Part shown: positions 18,198-28,032 of the stretch, piece by piece
Layout: every line of letters starts with the position of its first letter
How positions within the stretch are numbered: position 1 is the first letter of the stretch
Assembly: GCA_902550555.1 (NCBI GenBank)
Contig: CACCZR010000008.1
Span: 1 to 64,000 of the forward strand
Direction of reading: 5' to 3'
DNA length: 64,000 nt
Source: an uncultured SAR116 cluster alpha proteobacterium
GTDB taxonomy: Bacteria; Pseudomonadota; Alphaproteobacteria; Puniceispirillales; Marisalimonadaceae
The notes under the pieces: model-generated
The model's input: only the letters and a program-made list of their open reading frames with translations
What the model was told of the DNA's origin: nothing
The model's database searches: none
Made by a program: the position numbers and the translations under genes

Positions 18198-18431
18198 TTA
18201 TTTGGGTTCAGATGTATTTAAAGCTAATGCATGAAGATCATACCCCATTTTACCTTTAAGAGCCTTGTAAACCATTTGATGTTGTTTAACTTTTGAAAGA
18301 CCTTTAAATGAGCTAGTTTCAATATAAGCTGCATAATGATCCCCGTCACCTCTAAGATCATCAATTTTAATCTTGGCATCGGGAAACGTTTCTAAAATTA
18401 AATCTTTTATTTCATTTGCTTGCATTGGCAT
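18198..18431 (-). CDS. BolA family protein
   Basis: A 77-residue BolA/IbaG-like protein with the class II KH-like fold. The motif GDGDHYAAYIETSSFKGLSKVKQHQMVYKAL is the family core (residues about 24-55; described here by its parts GDGDHYAAYI and KVKQHQMVY). It acts with the monothiol glutaredoxin encoded next door in Fe-S cluster or iron sensing. The start ATG at 18431 follows purL by 10 bp. There is an alternative ATG two codons in. Confidence 0.92.
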   Translation of the reverse strand: MPMQANEIKDLILETFPDAKIKIDDLRGDGDHYAAYIETSSFKGLSKVKQHQMVYKALKGKMGYDLHALALNTSEPK

Positions 18432-18441
18432 AAGTTCACCT

Positions 18442-20700
18442 CTAAGAAAATAAGTTTGGGATAGTATTGTTGTATAAATCTAAGCACTTATTTATACATA
18501 TGCTATCATATTTTGGTATTTCAACAACACCTGTATTATTGGTTTTTCCAATGCAATATATTTTAATATTTTCAGATTTTGAAAACTCCATTAACTTATC
18601 AGGTTTATTTGTTGAAATTATTATTCTGCTTTGATCTTCCCCAAATAACCAGCCATGTAAAAATAAAAGATTTTTTTCGTTTGGATTTTGTATTCTAGGA
18701 GGCAAATTTATATCAATACCCAATTTATTAAATAATAGCATTTCAATCATGCAGGGCAATAATCCACCATCAGAAATGTCATGAGCAGAGTTAATAATTT
18801 CATTATCATTCAGCTTCATTACAAAATCATGAAATTGTTTTTCTTTTTGTAAATCAATTGGTGGAACTTGTCCTAAAAAGTCATCACAAAAAACTTCTTG
18901 GTATAAACTTGATTGAAGAAAACCATCATACTTGTTTTCATCTTGGCCTACAATAAATAAAGTTTCATTATTTTTTGCGTTTATGTAAATAATTTTTTCA
19001 ATATTATTTACAATACCTACCATGCCAATCACGGGTGTAGGCAATATACTTTTCCCATTTGTTTCATTATACAATGATACATTTCCAGAAACCACAGGAG
19101 TGTTTAATTGTTCACATGCTTCTTTAATTCCTTTTATTGAGCCCACAATTTGACCCATAATTTCTTTTTTTTCAGGATTTCCAAAGTTTAGGTTATTTGT
19201 TATTGCTAATGGCTTTGCACCTGAAGCTACTAAATTTCTTGCAGCTTCTGCAACAGTAATTTTCCCGCCTTCAATTGGATTGTTTAAAATATATCTTGAA
19301 TTGCAGTCAGTTGATATAGCAACCGCTTTACCTTTGAATTCACCTTTTTCACTACCATGAATTTTAACAATTGATGCGTCACTTTTATTACCTATAGAAA
19401 TAGTATCATTCATTACAGAACTATCATATTGTTCATAAATCCATTTTTTTGAAGCAAAGTTTTCGTTTTCAATTATTTTGTATACAGTTGTTTTTACTGA
19501 ATTTTTATTAAAAATTTTACTGTTACTTAAATTTACTTTAGAAGTTTTGATCTCGTATTCTCTATCAAGTTCAGGGGATTCATTTACCAAGAAGTCAAGC
19601 GGTAAATTACAAACTATTGTGTTTTCTTTTTTTAAAATTATTTTCTTTGGACCAATGATTTTTCCAATTACAGCAAAATCTAAATCCCATTTTTTAAAAA
19701 TCTTTTTAGCATCTTCTTCAGCTCCTTTTTTTAAAATCATTAGCATTCTTTCCTGACTTTCTGAAAGCATAATTTCGTAACTTGACATGTTTTTTTCTCT
19801 AAGAGGAATTTCGTCTAAATCAATTTCAATTCCAACATTTCCTTTTGAAGCCATCTCAACGCTTGAACTTGTTAAACCAGCTGCACCCATATCTTGTATA
19901 GATAATATCAATTCTGTCTTCATTAATTCTAAGCATGCCTCTAATAAAAGTTTTCCAGTGAATGGATCTCCAACTTGAACAGTTGGTTTTTGGCTTTCTG
20001 TATCATCAGAGAATTCAGCTGAGGCCATAGTAGCTCCATGTATGCCATCTCTTCCTGTTTTTGCGCCAACATAAATTACTGGGTTTCCAACGCCGCTTGC
20101 AGCTGAGTAAAAAATTTTATTTTTATTTACTAAACCTGTAGCCATTGCGTTTACAAGTATGTTCGAGTTATAGGATTTGTTAAAATTTGTTTCACCACCA
20201 ACTGTTGGAATACCTATACAATTTCCATAACCTCCAATTCCTTTAACAACTCCACGAAGCAGATGATTAGTTAATGAATGATTAATTTCTCCAAATCGTA
20301 GAACATTCATAAGTGCAATTGGTCTTGCTCCCATTGTAAAAACATCTCTTAATATTCCTCCAACACCTGTGGCAGCACCTTGATATGGGTCTATAAAAGA
20401 GGGATGATTGTGAGACTCTATTTTGAAAACAATAGCTTGATCGTCTCCAATATCAATTATACCAGCATTTTCTCCCGGTCCTTGAATAACGTGATCGCCA
20501 GAGGTCGGTAATGTTTTTAACCATTTTTTTGAACTTTTATAAGAACAATGTTCAGAAAACATTGCTGAGCAAATACCAGCTTCAGTCAGATTTGGTGTTT
20601 TACCAATTTTTTGGCATATTAATTTAAACTCTTCTTCTGTAAGTCCCATCTCCATTGCTTGATTTAATGTACATTCACTATTTATATTTTCTTTTGTCAT
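18442..20700 (-). CDS. purL: Phosphoribosylformylglycinamidine synthase subunit PurL
   Basis: The 752-residue small-type PurL is the ATP-dependent synthetase part of FGAM synthase, working with separate PurS and PurQ. It contains [14 protein letters not shown] near the N-terminus, [37 protein letters not shown] and [10 protein letters not shown]. The second half has [11 protein letters not shown] and [15 protein letters not shown] take ATG 20700, three bases after the purQ TGA, over the TTG two codons upstream. All expected domains (AIRS-N and AIRS-C twice) are present. Confidence 0.96.
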   Translation of the reverse strand: MTKENINSECTLNQAMEMGLTEEEFKLICQKIGKTPNLTEAGICSAMFSEHCSYKSSKKWLKTLPTSGDHVIQGPGENAGIIDIGDDQAIVFKIESHNHPSFIDPYQGAATGVGGILRDVFTMGARPIALMNVLRFGEINHSLTNHLLRGVVKGIGGYGNCIGIPTVGGETNFNKSYNSNILVNAMATGLVNKNKIFYSAASGVGNPVIYVGAKTGRDGIHGATMASAEFSDDTESQKPTVQVGDPFTGKLLLEACLELMKTELILSIQDMGAAGLTSSSVEMASKGNVGIEIDLDEIPLREKNMSSYEIMLSESQERMLMILKKGAEEDAKKIFKKWDLDFAVIGKIIGPKKIILKKENTIVCNLPLDFLVNESPELDREYEIKTSKVNLSNSKIFNKNSVKTTVYKIIENENFASKKWIYEQYDSSVMNDTISIGNKSDASIVKIHGSEKGEFKGKAVAISTDCNSRYILNNPIEGGKITVAEAARNLVASGAKPLAITNNLNFGNPEKKEIMGQIVGSIKGIKEACEQLNTPVVSGNVSLYNETNGKSILPTPVIGMVGIVNNIEKIIYINAKNNETLFIVGQDENKYDGFLQSSLYQEVFCDDFLGQVPPIDLQKEKQFHDFVMKLNDNEIINSAHDISDGGLLPCMIEMLLFNKLGIDINLPPRIQNPNEKNLLFLHGWLFGEDQSRIIISTNKPDKLMEFSKSENIKIYCIGKTNNTGVVEIPKYDSICINKCLDLYNNTIPNLFS

Positions 20701-20702
20701 TA

Positions 20703-21377
20703 TCAACTCAATAATTGTTCCATTAAGTTCTGAAAAAATAATTTGCCATCTAAAGAATTATGATTATCAAAAACTGATCTTTCTGGATGAGGCATCATTC
20801 CAAGAATTCTTCCGTTTTCAGATAATACACCTGCAATATTTTCCACTGAACCATTAGGATTGAAACTTTCTTCATATTTAAAAGCTATCTGTCCATTAAA
20901 TTTTAATTTTTTTAATTCATTATCATTGATATAATAGTTTCCTTCGTTGTGAGCAATTGGAATATTAAGTTTAGCACTTGGTTTAAATCCCCATGTAAAA
21001 GGACTTGCAAGTGTATCTTGGACGATCACATTTAAATCATGACATAAAAATTTTAAAACACTATTTCTAATTAAAGTTCCAGGAAGAAGTTTTGTTTCTG
21101 TTAAAATCTGAAATCCATTACAGATTCCTAAAATTGCTCCACCTCTACTAGCATGGTCTCTAATCGATTTAATTACTGGTGAATTTGAAGCCAAAGCACC
21201 ACATCTTAAATAATCTCCAAAAGTAAATCCTCCAGGAATTATAATTAAATCAAAATTTTCAATATTTGTTTCTTTATGCCAAATGAATTTAGGCAATTTT
21301 TTTGAAATAGATTTTATAGCTTCAAATACATCTCTATCACAATTTGAACCAGGAAAGACTACAATTGCAACTCTCAT
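20703..21377 (-). CDS. purQ: Phosphoribosylformylglycinamidine synthase glutaminase subunit PurQ
   Basis: A 224-residue class I glutamine amidotransferase that delivers ammonia to PurL. It has FPGSNCDRD at the start and the nucleophile elbow GICNGFQIL (Cys near 95). The catalytic His-Glu pair is in [11 protein letters not shown] near 200. It sits 1 bp after purS and 2 bp before purL on the same strand. Length and motifs are normal. Confidence 0.96.
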   Translation of the reverse strand: MRVAIVVFPGSNCDRDVFEAIKSISKKLPKFIWHKETNIENFDLIIIPGGFTFGDYLRCGALASNSPVIKSIRDHASRGGAILGICNGFQILTETKLLPGTLIRNSVLKFLCHDLNVIVQDTLASPFTWGFKPSAKLNIPIAHNEGNYYINDNELKKLKFNGQIAFKYEESFNPNGSVENIAGVLSENGRILGMMPHPERSVFDNHNSLDGKLFFQNLMEQLLS

Positions 21378-21378
21378 A

Positions 21379-21633
21379 TCAATCTTTCTTTAGAAGTGAA
21401 ATTTCATAATCTTGTATGTTAGTGTTTACTAGAATCTGATCACACATTAGTTTGGATTGATATAGACAATCTTCTTCATTCAAATTCTTAAATGAAAGTT
21501 TTATTTGTTTACTAAGAACTAATTCATCAATATTTTTATAACCCAAATTTGATAAGGTTTTTTTTACGGCCTCAGTTTCAGGGTTTAAAACTTCTTTTTT
21601 CGGAAATATATCAATTATAACATCAATCATCAT
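21379..21633 (-). CDS. purS: Phosphoribosylformylglycinamidine synthase subunit PurS
   Basis: An 84-residue PurS, the small dimeric bridge between PurL and PurQ. The pattern IFPKKEVLNPETEAVKKTL with LGYKNIDELVLSKQ is characteristic. The first two codons are both ATG; either 21633 or 21630 could start it. Position between purC and purQ matches the usual gene order. Confidence 0.93.
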   Translation of the reverse strand: MMIDVIIDIFPKKEVLNPETEAVKKTLSNLGYKNIDELVLSKQIKLSFKNLNEEDCLYQSKLMCDQILVNTNIQDYEISLLKKD

Positions 21634-21636
21634 TAA

Positions 21637-22365
21637 TTAACTCTCTATTTTTATTTCAAATCTATTTACAATTTCTTGATAACCTTTAATCAAATCACCT
21701 GTATTATTTCTAAATATATCTTTATCAAAATTCTTTTTTGTACTTTTGTCCCATAACCTGCAATTATCTGGACTTATTTCATCTGCAAGTATTAATTTAT
21801 TTTTATTATCATTAACAGTTTTTCCAAACTCAATTTTAAAATCAATAAGTTCAATATTAATTTTGCTAAATAAATTAACTAAGTGTTCATTAATTATAAG
21901 CGCCTTATTTTTTAGATCTTCTAATTCTGATATGTTAACCCAACCTAATTCTATAATTAAATCGTCATTTATGAGTGGATCATTTAATTCATCTTTTTTT
22001 AAAAATAATTCAATTAACGGTTTTTTAAATTTATATTCTTTGGATAAATTATATCTTTTTATTATAGAACCAAATGCAAAATTTCTGACTACAAATTCTA
22101 TAGGAATTATTTTTACTTTTCTTATAAGTTGTTCTCTTGAATTTACTCTTTTAATGAAATGATTATCAACTCCCTTTTTACCAAGAAAATTCATAATATA
22201 TTCAGAGATATAATTATTAATAATTCCTTTGGAATTAATTATTTCTAATTTTTGTGCATTATGGGCTGTTGCATCATCTTTGAAAAATTGAATAAGTTCA
22301 TTAGATACATTAGTTTCGTATAAAATTTTTGCTTTACCTTCATATAAAATACTTAATTTAGTCAT
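21637..22365 (-). CDS. purC: SAICAR synthetase
   Basis: Phosphoribosylaminoimidazole-succinocarboxamide synthase, the ATP-dependent ligase joining CAIR and aspartate. I start at ATG 22365 (MTKLSILYEGKAKILYET), because the upstream in-frame extension lies inside purB. Diagnostic segments are YEGKAKILYE, VVRNFAFGSIIKRY, KIEFG and LADEISPDNCRLWD. The length of 242 residues is normal. The gap to purB is 1-2 bp. Confidence 0.95.
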   Translation of the reverse strand: MTKLSILYEGKAKILYETNVSNELIQFFKDDATAHNAQKLEIINSKGIINNYISEYIMNFLGKKGVDNHFIKRVNSREQLIRKVKIIPIEFVVRNFAFGSIIKRYNLSKEYKFKKPLIELFLKKDELNDPLINDDLIIELGWVNISELEDLKNKALIINEHLVNLFSKINIELIDFKIEFGKTVNDNKNKLILADEISPDNCRLWDKSTKKNFDKDIFRNNTGDLIKGYQEIVNRFEIKIES

Positions 22366-22366
22366 A

Positions 22367-23677
22367 TTAATCTTCAAACACCCTTTTAAAAATAGCATCA
22401 ATATTTTTTGTATGGTATTTATAATCAAACTGCTTGTTAATTTCATCTTTAGATATGTTTGATATTATTTCCTGATCTTGAATTAAAAGTTTTTTAAATA
22501 GACCAGACCTTTTAGATGAAGGAGCTTCCCAGACTTTCATGGCATTTCTTTGAACTATTTCATATGCTTTTTCCCTACTAAAGCCTTTTTGGGTTAGCAA
22601 TAATAGAACCTGCTGTGAAAAAACTAATCCGCCTAAAGCATCTAAATTTTCTTTCATTTTATCTGGATAAATAACTAAATTTTTTATGACATTAGTTAGT
22701 CTACTCAAGGCAAAATCTAGTGTGATTGTAACATCTGGTGCAATCATTCTTTCTACAGATGAATGAGATATATCTCGCTCATGCCATAAGGCAACATTCT
22801 CTAATGCTGGTATTACTGAACTTCTTACAACTCTTGCTAATCCTGTTAAGTTTTCAGTTAGAACAGGGTTTCTTTTGTGTGGCATTGCGCTCGAGCCTTT
22901 TTGACCTTTTGAAAAGTATTCCTCAACTTCTCTGACTTCAGTTCTTTGCAAATGCCTTATTTCTGTAGAAACTCTCTCTATACTTGATGCTATAACTCCC
23001 AGGGTTGCAAAATACATTGCGTGTCTGTCTCTAGGTATAACTTGTGTAGATATTTCCTCTGGGTATAAATCTAATTTCTTAGCAACATATTTTTCAACAA
23101 ATGGATCTATGTTTGCAAAAGTACCTATGGCACCAGAAATAGTACAAGTAGAGATTTCTTTATCGGCATTTTCTAAACGCTTTTTGTTCCTTTTAAATTC
23201 AGAGTAAAAAGATGCCAACTTTAAACCAAATGTCATTGGCTCAGCATGTATTCCATGAGATCTACCAATTGTAAGTGTCTCCTTGTGTTCTAACGCTCTA
23301 TTTTTTAATGCTAATAAAAGTTCGTCAATTTCTCTCAAAAGTATCTGATTAGATTTTTTTAATTGAATTGATAAAGTTGTATCTAGAATATCTGAGGAGG
23401 TCATGCCTTGATGTACAAAACGAGAATCTTCCCCAATTGATTCTGCTAGATTTGTTAAAAATGCAATAACATCATGTTTTGTGATTTTTTCAATTTCATC
23501 AATCTTAGCAGGGTCTACTTTTCCTTTATTCCAGATATTTTTTACTGACTCTTTTGGTATCTTGCCTAATTCAGCCATTGCTTCACATGCAAATGCTTCA
23601 ATCTTAAACCAAATATTATATTTTTCTTGAGATGACCAAATTTTTTTCATCTCAGGTCTGGAGTATCTTTCAATCAT
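22367..23677 (-). CDS. purB: Adenylosuccinate lyase
   Basis: A 436-residue fumarase/aspartase-superfamily enzyme acting twice in purine synthesis (SAICAR to AICAR, adenylosuccinate to AMP). It shows HDVIAFLTNLAE, MTSSDILDTTLS, TIGRSHGIHAEP (catalytic His) and the signature loop GSSAMPHKRNPV. It heads the pur run on the minus strand. The intergenic gap 23678-23749 upstream is very AT-rich and holds the presumed promoter. No purine riboswitch is visible there. Confidence 0.96.
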   Translation of the reverse strand: MIERYSRPEMKKIWSSQEKYNIWFKIEAFACEAMAELGKIPKESVKNIWNKGKVDPAKIDEIEKITKHDVIAFLTNLAESIGEDSRFVHQGMTSSDILDTTLSIQLKKSNQILLREIDELLLALKNRALEHKETLTIGRSHGIHAEPMTFGLKLASFYSEFKRNKKRLENADKEISTCTISGAIGTFANIDPFVEKYVAKKLDLYPEEISTQVIPRDRHAMYFATLGVIASSIERVSTEIRHLQRTEVREVEEYFSKGQKGSSAMPHKRNPVLTENLTGLARVVRSSVIPALENVALWHERDISHSSVERMIAPDVTITLDFALSRLTNVIKNLVIYPDKMKENLDALGGLVFSQQVLLLLTQKGFSREKAYEIVQRNAMKVWEAPSSKRSGLFKKLLIQDQEIISNISKDEINKQFDYKYHTKNIDAIFKRVFED

Positions 23678-23749
23678 TTATTTACCTAAAATTATAATTA
23701 TTATAAAATATGTTATAAATAAAGTATAAACATGTAATTAGTCTTATAA

Positions 23750-23968
23750 ATGTTAAATATAATTAAATTTGCTACAAAATTAGCATTAAAAAATCCAAAA
23801 GTAAGAGAAGGTATCAAGAAAGTTGCTATTAAATCTTACAATAAAGCTAAGCCAATAATTAAGAAGAATATTGAAGTTATAAAAAAAACATCAAATCAAA
23901 CATCACCTGTTAAAAACTTTAAATCGTTTAAAAAAAAATATAGAGAAAATTTTAAAAATTATGATTGA
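23750..23968 (+). CDS. Small lysine-rich protein of unknown function
   Basis: A 72-residue, strongly basic protein (MLNIIKFATKLALKNPKVRE start; many Lys, ending KKKYRENFKNYD). It has no membrane segment beyond a weakly hydrophobic N-terminus. It starts 72 bp from the divergent purB start and overlaps the 3' end of map by 10 bp on the other strand. I do not recognise a family. The composition could suit nucleic-acid or ribosome binding, but that is speculation. That it is a gene rests on length, ATG start and placement. Confidence 0.5.
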   Translation: MLNIIKFATKLALKNPKVREGIKKVAIKSYNKAKPIIKKNIEVIKKTSNQTSPVKNFKSFKKKYRENFKNYD

Positions 23969-24738
23969 GGAAATTCCAGTCCCTTTGGTGATAGAGTAAA
24001 AATCTCACAACCTTCTGAAGTTACTCCAATACTATGTTCGAACTGAGCTGATAAGCTTTTATCCCTTGTAACCGCTGTCCATCCATCAGATAGTATTTTT
24101 ACATCGTGTTTTCCAGAGTTTATCATAGGCTCAATTGTAAAAAACATTCCTTCTTCAATAATTAACCCAGTTTTTGGTTCACCATAATGAAGTACAGTTG
24201 GAGACGTGTGAAAAACAGTACCAAGTCCATGGCCTGTAAAATCTCTTACAACAGAAAATCCATTTGTTTCAGCATGAGATTGAATTGCAAAACCCACATC
24301 ACCTAATGTTTTACCTGGTTTAACTGTTTCAATACCGATCATTAAACATTCATATGTAATTTTTGTTAAAATTTTAGCCTTAGCAGATGGTTTGCCTACA
24401 TAAAACATTCTACTTGTGTCACCGTACCAACCATCAAGAATTACAGTGACATCTATATTTAAAATATCACCATTTTTTAAAATTTTATCACCTGGAATTC
24501 CATGACACACAACATGGTTTACAGATATACACGTTGATTTTGGGAAACCTTTATAATTTAGTGGTGCAGGAATAGCATTATTTTTTATAATGAACCTATG
24601 ACACAGGTCATTCAAATAATTTGTTGTTATATCAGGTTCTATAAAATCATTTATATAATCTAAAACTTCAGCTGCAAGTTTTCCAGCTTTATGCATTTTA
24701 AGAAAATCTTTTTTTGAATGTTTTAAAATAGATGACAT
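23959..24738 (-). CDS. map: Type I methionine aminopeptidase
   Basis: A 259-residue metallopeptidase removing N-terminal methionine. Metal ligands appear in NIDVTVILDGWYGDTS (two Asp), GHGLGTVFH (His), FTIEPMI (Glu) and AQFEHSIGV (Glu). The substrate-gating His is in NHVVCHGIP. There is no N-terminal extension. It diverges from the CinA-like gene over 58 bp. Confidence 0.95.
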   Translation of the reverse strand: MSSILKHSKKDFLKMHKAGKLAAEVLDYINDFIEPDITTNYLNDLCHRFIIKNNAIPAPLNYKGFPKSTCISVNHVVCHGIPGDKILKNGDILNIDVTVILDGWYGDTSRMFYVGKPSAKAKILTKITYECLMIGIETVKPGKTLGDVGFAIQSHAETNGFSVVRDFTGHGLGTVFHTSPTVLHYGEPKTGLIIEEGMFFTIEPMINSGKHDVKILSDGWTAVTRDKSLSAQFEHSIGVTSEGCEIFTLSPKGLEFPQS

Positions 24739-24796
24739 TATTTCTATTTACTCATTTTTCTTTAACTTGTAAATTGTATATTTTAGGAGTTTTTTT

Positions 24797-25543
24797 ATGA
24801 GTTCTTCAGCAGGAATTATAATTATTGGAGATGAAATCTTATCGGGAAGAACTAAAGACACAAACATTAATTGGATTGCAAATGAATTAAATGAAATAGG
24901 TATTAAACTCAAAGAGGCGAGAGTTATAGAGGATGATAAAAAAACAATTATTAATACAGTTTTAGAATTTAGCAAAAAATTTACATATGTTTTCACCTCT
25001 GGCGGAATTGGTCCAACTCATGATGATATAACAACTGAATCAATTGCTGCAGCATTTCAAGTTGATTTAGAGAAAAATAAAATAGCAATGAATTTATTAA
25101 AAAAATATTATGAAAAATCTAATATCGAATTTAATGAATCCAGGCAAAAAATGGCAATTATTCCAAAAGGAGCATCACTTATTGATAATCATGTTTCAGT
25201 TGCACCAGGTTTTAACATAAAAAATGTATATGTTTTTGCTGGCATTCCCAAAATTATGCAAAGTATGTTTCATTCTATTTCTAATAACTTAAAAGGTGGA
25301 ATTGTAATCAAGTCTAAAACAATAACTTGTGATATTGGAGAAGGGAAGATTGCTAGTGATTTAAGTCAAATTGAAAAACAATTTTCAAATATGAAAATTG
25401 GTTCTTATCCATATTTTAACCCTCAATCTTTTGGAACTTCAATTGTCATTAGATCAGAAAAAATAGAGGACATTGATCTAGCTTTAGAAAAATTAACAAA
25501 AATTATTATACAATTCGGCGGAAAATATGAAATTATAACATAG
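24797..25543 (+). CDS. CinA N-terminal / molybdopterin-binding domain protein
   Basis: A 248-residue protein with the MoaB/Mog-like fold of the CinA N-terminal region: IIIIGDEILSGRTKDTN at the start, VFTSGGIGPTHDDITTESIA near 70, then VAPGFNIKNVYVFAGIP. It lacks the C-terminal CinA amidohydrolase domain, so it is the short competence/damage-inducible protein A type found in many alphaproteobacteria. Its true substrate is not established. A good SD (AGGAG) precedes the ATG. Confidence 0.85.
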   Translation: MSSSAGIIIIGDEILSGRTKDTNINWIANELNEIGIKLKEARVIEDDKKTIINTVLEFSKKFTYVFTSGGIGPTHDDITTESIAAAFQVDLEKNKIAMNLLKKYYEKSNIEFNESRQKMAIIPKGASLIDNHVSVAPGFNIKNVYVFAGIPKIMQSMFHSISNNLKGGIVIKSKTITCDIGEGKIASDLSQIEKQFSNMKIGSYPYFNPQSFGTSIVIRSEKIEDIDLALEKLTKIIIQFGGKYEIIT

Positions 25544-26260
25544 TTAATTACTATTTGGTAAAGAGCCTTTAGTTAATTTTTTTGATTGCTTTGATTTTTT
25601 TTTTCTAAAAATAATTATTAAAATTATTCCAGCTATAAAACCTCCAATATGAGCAAAATAAGCAATATTACTTTCTTCGCTATTATTTAAACTAAAAAAC
25701 TGAATAAATATCCAACCTCCAATTACAAACATGGCTGGAATTCTAAAAATTTTTATAAATACGAAAAACCAAAAAAATACCTTTATGTCTTTTTTAGGAA
25801 ATAATATTAAATAAGCGCCAAGAATACCTGATATTGCTCCTGAAGCGCCTATCATTGGGATTTCAGAGTTGACATCAATTAATGCCTGACACAATCCTGC
25901 AAATATTCCACAAGATATATAAAAAATTATAAATTTAAATTTTCCAAGTTCATCCTCAATGTTATCACTAAAAATATATAAATATGTCATATTTCCAATT
26001 AAATGCATCCATCCTCCATGTAAAAACATAGATGATATTAACGTCATGTAAGCTGGAATAATTACGAGATCATCTGATAATTGTTTAATATTAAACAATA
26101 CAGAAGGTATCATTCCAAAAGATAATATAGTTTTTTGTTCAAAATGATAACCTGAAATTTTTTGATTTATAAAAATTAATATACAACTAACTAAAATTAT
26201 CCAATTTATTAAAGGTTTTTTTTTAGTGGCGTTTACATCTGATATTGGGAAGAAAAACAT
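25544..26260 (-). CDS. Rhomboid family intramembrane serine protease
   Basis: A 238-residue polytopic protein of six or so membrane segments. Rhomboid motifs are the WMHLIGNMTYLYIF helix (HxxxN), the catalytic serine in GASGAISGILGAYL and the catalytic histidine in AHIGGFIAG. It ends in a short Lys-rich cytoplasmic tail. It cleaves transmembrane substrates within the inner membrane; targets are unknown. Its start abuts the panC stop (shared base 26260), so it is probably cotranscribed with panC. Confidence 0.9.
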   Translation of the reverse strand: MFFFPISDVNATKKKPLINWIILVSCILIFINQKISGYHFEQKTILSFGMIPSVLFNIKQLSDDLVIIPAYMTLISSMFLHGGWMHLIGNMTYLYIFSDNIEDELGKFKFIIFYISCGIFAGLCQALIDVNSEIPMIGASGAISGILGAYLILFPKKDIKVFFWFFVFIKIFRIPAMFVIGGWIFIQFFSLNNSEESNIAYFAHIGGFIAGIILIIIFRKKKSKQSKKLTKGSLPNSN

Positions 26261-27102
26261 TAATTAAATTCAATATTATCGATTAGTCTTGTTTGTCCAA
26301 GTTTAACAGAACTTAAAAGTATTTTTCTTTCAGAAGTATTTAGTTTTAATTTTTCTAATTCTGTGGTCATAAAAGATACATAGTTTACTAGGAATTTATT
26401 TTTTTCTAAATTAGCAGTGATATATTTAATCGTTTCTTCAAAATTGTTGGAGTTTTTTAGATTTTTAATTCCGTCTAATAATATTTTGTAGAATAAAGGC
26501 GCAATTCTAATCGATGTTTTATCTAAATATAAGTTTCTAGAGGAAAGTGCAAGTCCATTTTTAGTTCTGATTGTTGGTGCAGAAATGATTTTTAATTTTG
26601 GAAAATATTTTTTTGCCATTTGCTTAATAAGATAAAGTTGTTGAAAGTCTTTTTTACCAAAAACTGAAAGATTTGGTTCAGTTAATTGAAAAAGCATATA
26701 GACGACTTTTAAAACGCCATCAAAATGACCAGGTCTAATTTTACCACATAAAATATTTCCTTTTGGGCCAGCTTTTAAATTTTTCAGATCGTCAAAGTTA
26801 TTAAAAACTTCATTTTTCGATTTAGGCGCAAAGAGAATATCGCAATTATGTTTTTTTAATTTGTCAATATCCTGTTTCATTGTTCTTGGATATGATGCAA
26901 AATCCTCGTTTTTTCCAAATTGAAGAGGGTTTATAAAAATTGTTGTGATAACTTTACTTGATTTTTTTTTGGCAATTTCAACCAAAGATAAATGGCCATC
27001 ATGTAAATTACCCATTGTTGGAACTAGTGAAATTATTTCACCCTTTGATTTTAGAAGATTGATATAGTTTTTATAATCTTCTTTTGTATCTAAAATAATC
27101 AA
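26260..27102 (-). CDS. panC: Pantothenate synthetase
   Basis: A 280-residue enzyme joining pantoate and beta-alanine. It has LVPTMGNLHDGHLSLVEIA (nucleotide-binding HIGH-like motif), TTIFINPLQFGKNEDFASYPRT, KVVYMLFQLTEPNLSVFGKKD and SSRNLYL. The gene lies 20 bp downstream of tRNA-Leu on the same strand, so it may be read from the tRNA promoter. No panB is in the window. Confidence 0.94.
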   Translation of the reverse strand: MIILDTKEDYKNYINLLKSKGEIISLVPTMGNLHDGHLSLVEIAKKKSSKVITTIFINPLQFGKNEDFASYPRTMKQDIDKLKKHNCDILFAPKSKNEVFNNFDDLKNLKAGPKGNILCGKIRPGHFDGVLKVVYMLFQLTEPNLSVFGKKDFQQLYLIKQMAKKYFPKLKIISAPTIRTKNGLALSSRNLYLDKTSIRIAPLFYKILLDGIKNLKNSNNFEETIKYITANLEKNKFLVNYVSFMTTELEKLKLNTSERKILLSSVKLGQTRLIDNIEFN

Positions 27103-27122
27103 CTTACAACCATTTTTATAAG

Positions 27123-27209
27123 TGGTACGAGCGGGGGGACTTGAACCCCCACGACCATATGGTCACTGGATTTTAAGTCCAGTGCGTCTACCTATTCCGC
27201 CACGCTCGC
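27123..27209 (-). tRNA. tRNA-Leu (anticodon UAA)
   Basis: The reverse strand folds into a class II tRNA: acceptor GCGAGCG pairs with CGCUCGU, the anticodon stem CUGGA/UCCAG encloses CUUAAAA with anticodon UAA, there is a long variable arm (GACCAUAUGGUC), T-loop GUUCAAG, discriminator A and encoded CCA. Length is 87 bases including CCA. Confidence 0.96.
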
Positions 27210-27333
27210 ATATCGTAAAGATTTACCAATCTAATTATATTTAGGCAAGTACTTTTATGAATTAAGTATAGGTTAAAAAAATTGATAAATTACTTTATTT
27301 GATTTATTTTTAAATTATGTCATAAGAATTCTT

Positions 27334-28032
27334 ATGGATTATTATGAAACTCAAAAAAAATATAGAAAAAAAAGCTTTAAAGTATTTGCAAATATATTTT
27401 TAAAAGTTTTATTAGTTGCTATTTCAATATTAATTGGCTGGAGAATTGGTGCGTCAGATAGAGACATTTTATTATTAGAAAATGAAAAAAAATTAAAATC
27501 TTTTGAAGCATCAATATTAAACCTTGAAGAACAACTTGTTTCAATCAAGTTGAAGCTTAAGGAAGCTAATAGGGCACTTAGAGAAAAAAATATTGTTGAA
27601 GGTAAAAACTATGGATTTGAAGCAAAAAAAGTTTTAGCTGTTGCTTTAGCCAATGGGATATCAGAGAAAAAAATAATAAATCATTTACGTATTTTAAACG
27701 CCAAAGAAAATTGTCGTAATTTCACTTCTAAGGAGATGTCTGTATCTACTGAAAATTTCATACCTCCAAATAGCTTTTTAACATTGCTTGGTGGCGGATT
27801 ACGATTGAAAGCTCAAGGAGAATCAATTGACAACTCTCCTGACAAACCCTTTTTTGACCCAAGAAAACCAATTAATGTGTCATTAATTTATTTTGGTGGA
27901 ACAGAAACTCTTACAGAAAAATTACCTATTACAAAAAAAATATATGCAGGGAAATTTGTAATAAATTTAATTATAAAGAGATCAAATGTGAGAGGTAGTA
28001 TTATAGTTAATTATAATACGTGTAAACTATAA
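27334..28032 (+). CDS. Membrane-anchored coiled-coil protein of unknown function
   Basis: A 232-residue protein with one N-terminal transmembrane helix (about residues 20-41, IFLKVLLVAISILIGWRIG). A coiled coil follows (about 48-90, rich in Leu/Glu/Lys heptads), then a C-terminal domain with two cysteines (ENCRNF and NYNTCKL). The orientation suggests a short cytoplasmic tail and a periplasmic domain. I recognise no family. Its stop overlaps the next gene's ATG (TAATG), which ties it to the SDR and NTF2-like genes downstream. Confidence 0.65.
   Translation: MDYYETQKKYRKKSFKVFANIFLKVLLVAISILIGWRIGASDRDILLLENEKKLKSFEASILNLEEQLVSIKLKLKEANRALREKNIVEGKNYGFEAKKVLAVALANGISEKKIINHLRILNAKENCRNFTSKEMSVSTENFIPPNSFLTLLGGGLRLKAQGESIDNSPDKPFFDPRKPINVSLIYFGGTETLTEKLPITKKIYAGKFVINLIIKRSNVRGSIIVNYNTCKL

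Noticed and set aside
23678-23749. Purine riboswitch ahead of purB
   Set aside because: The gap is too short and purely AT-rich; no conserved purine-aptamer loops are visible.
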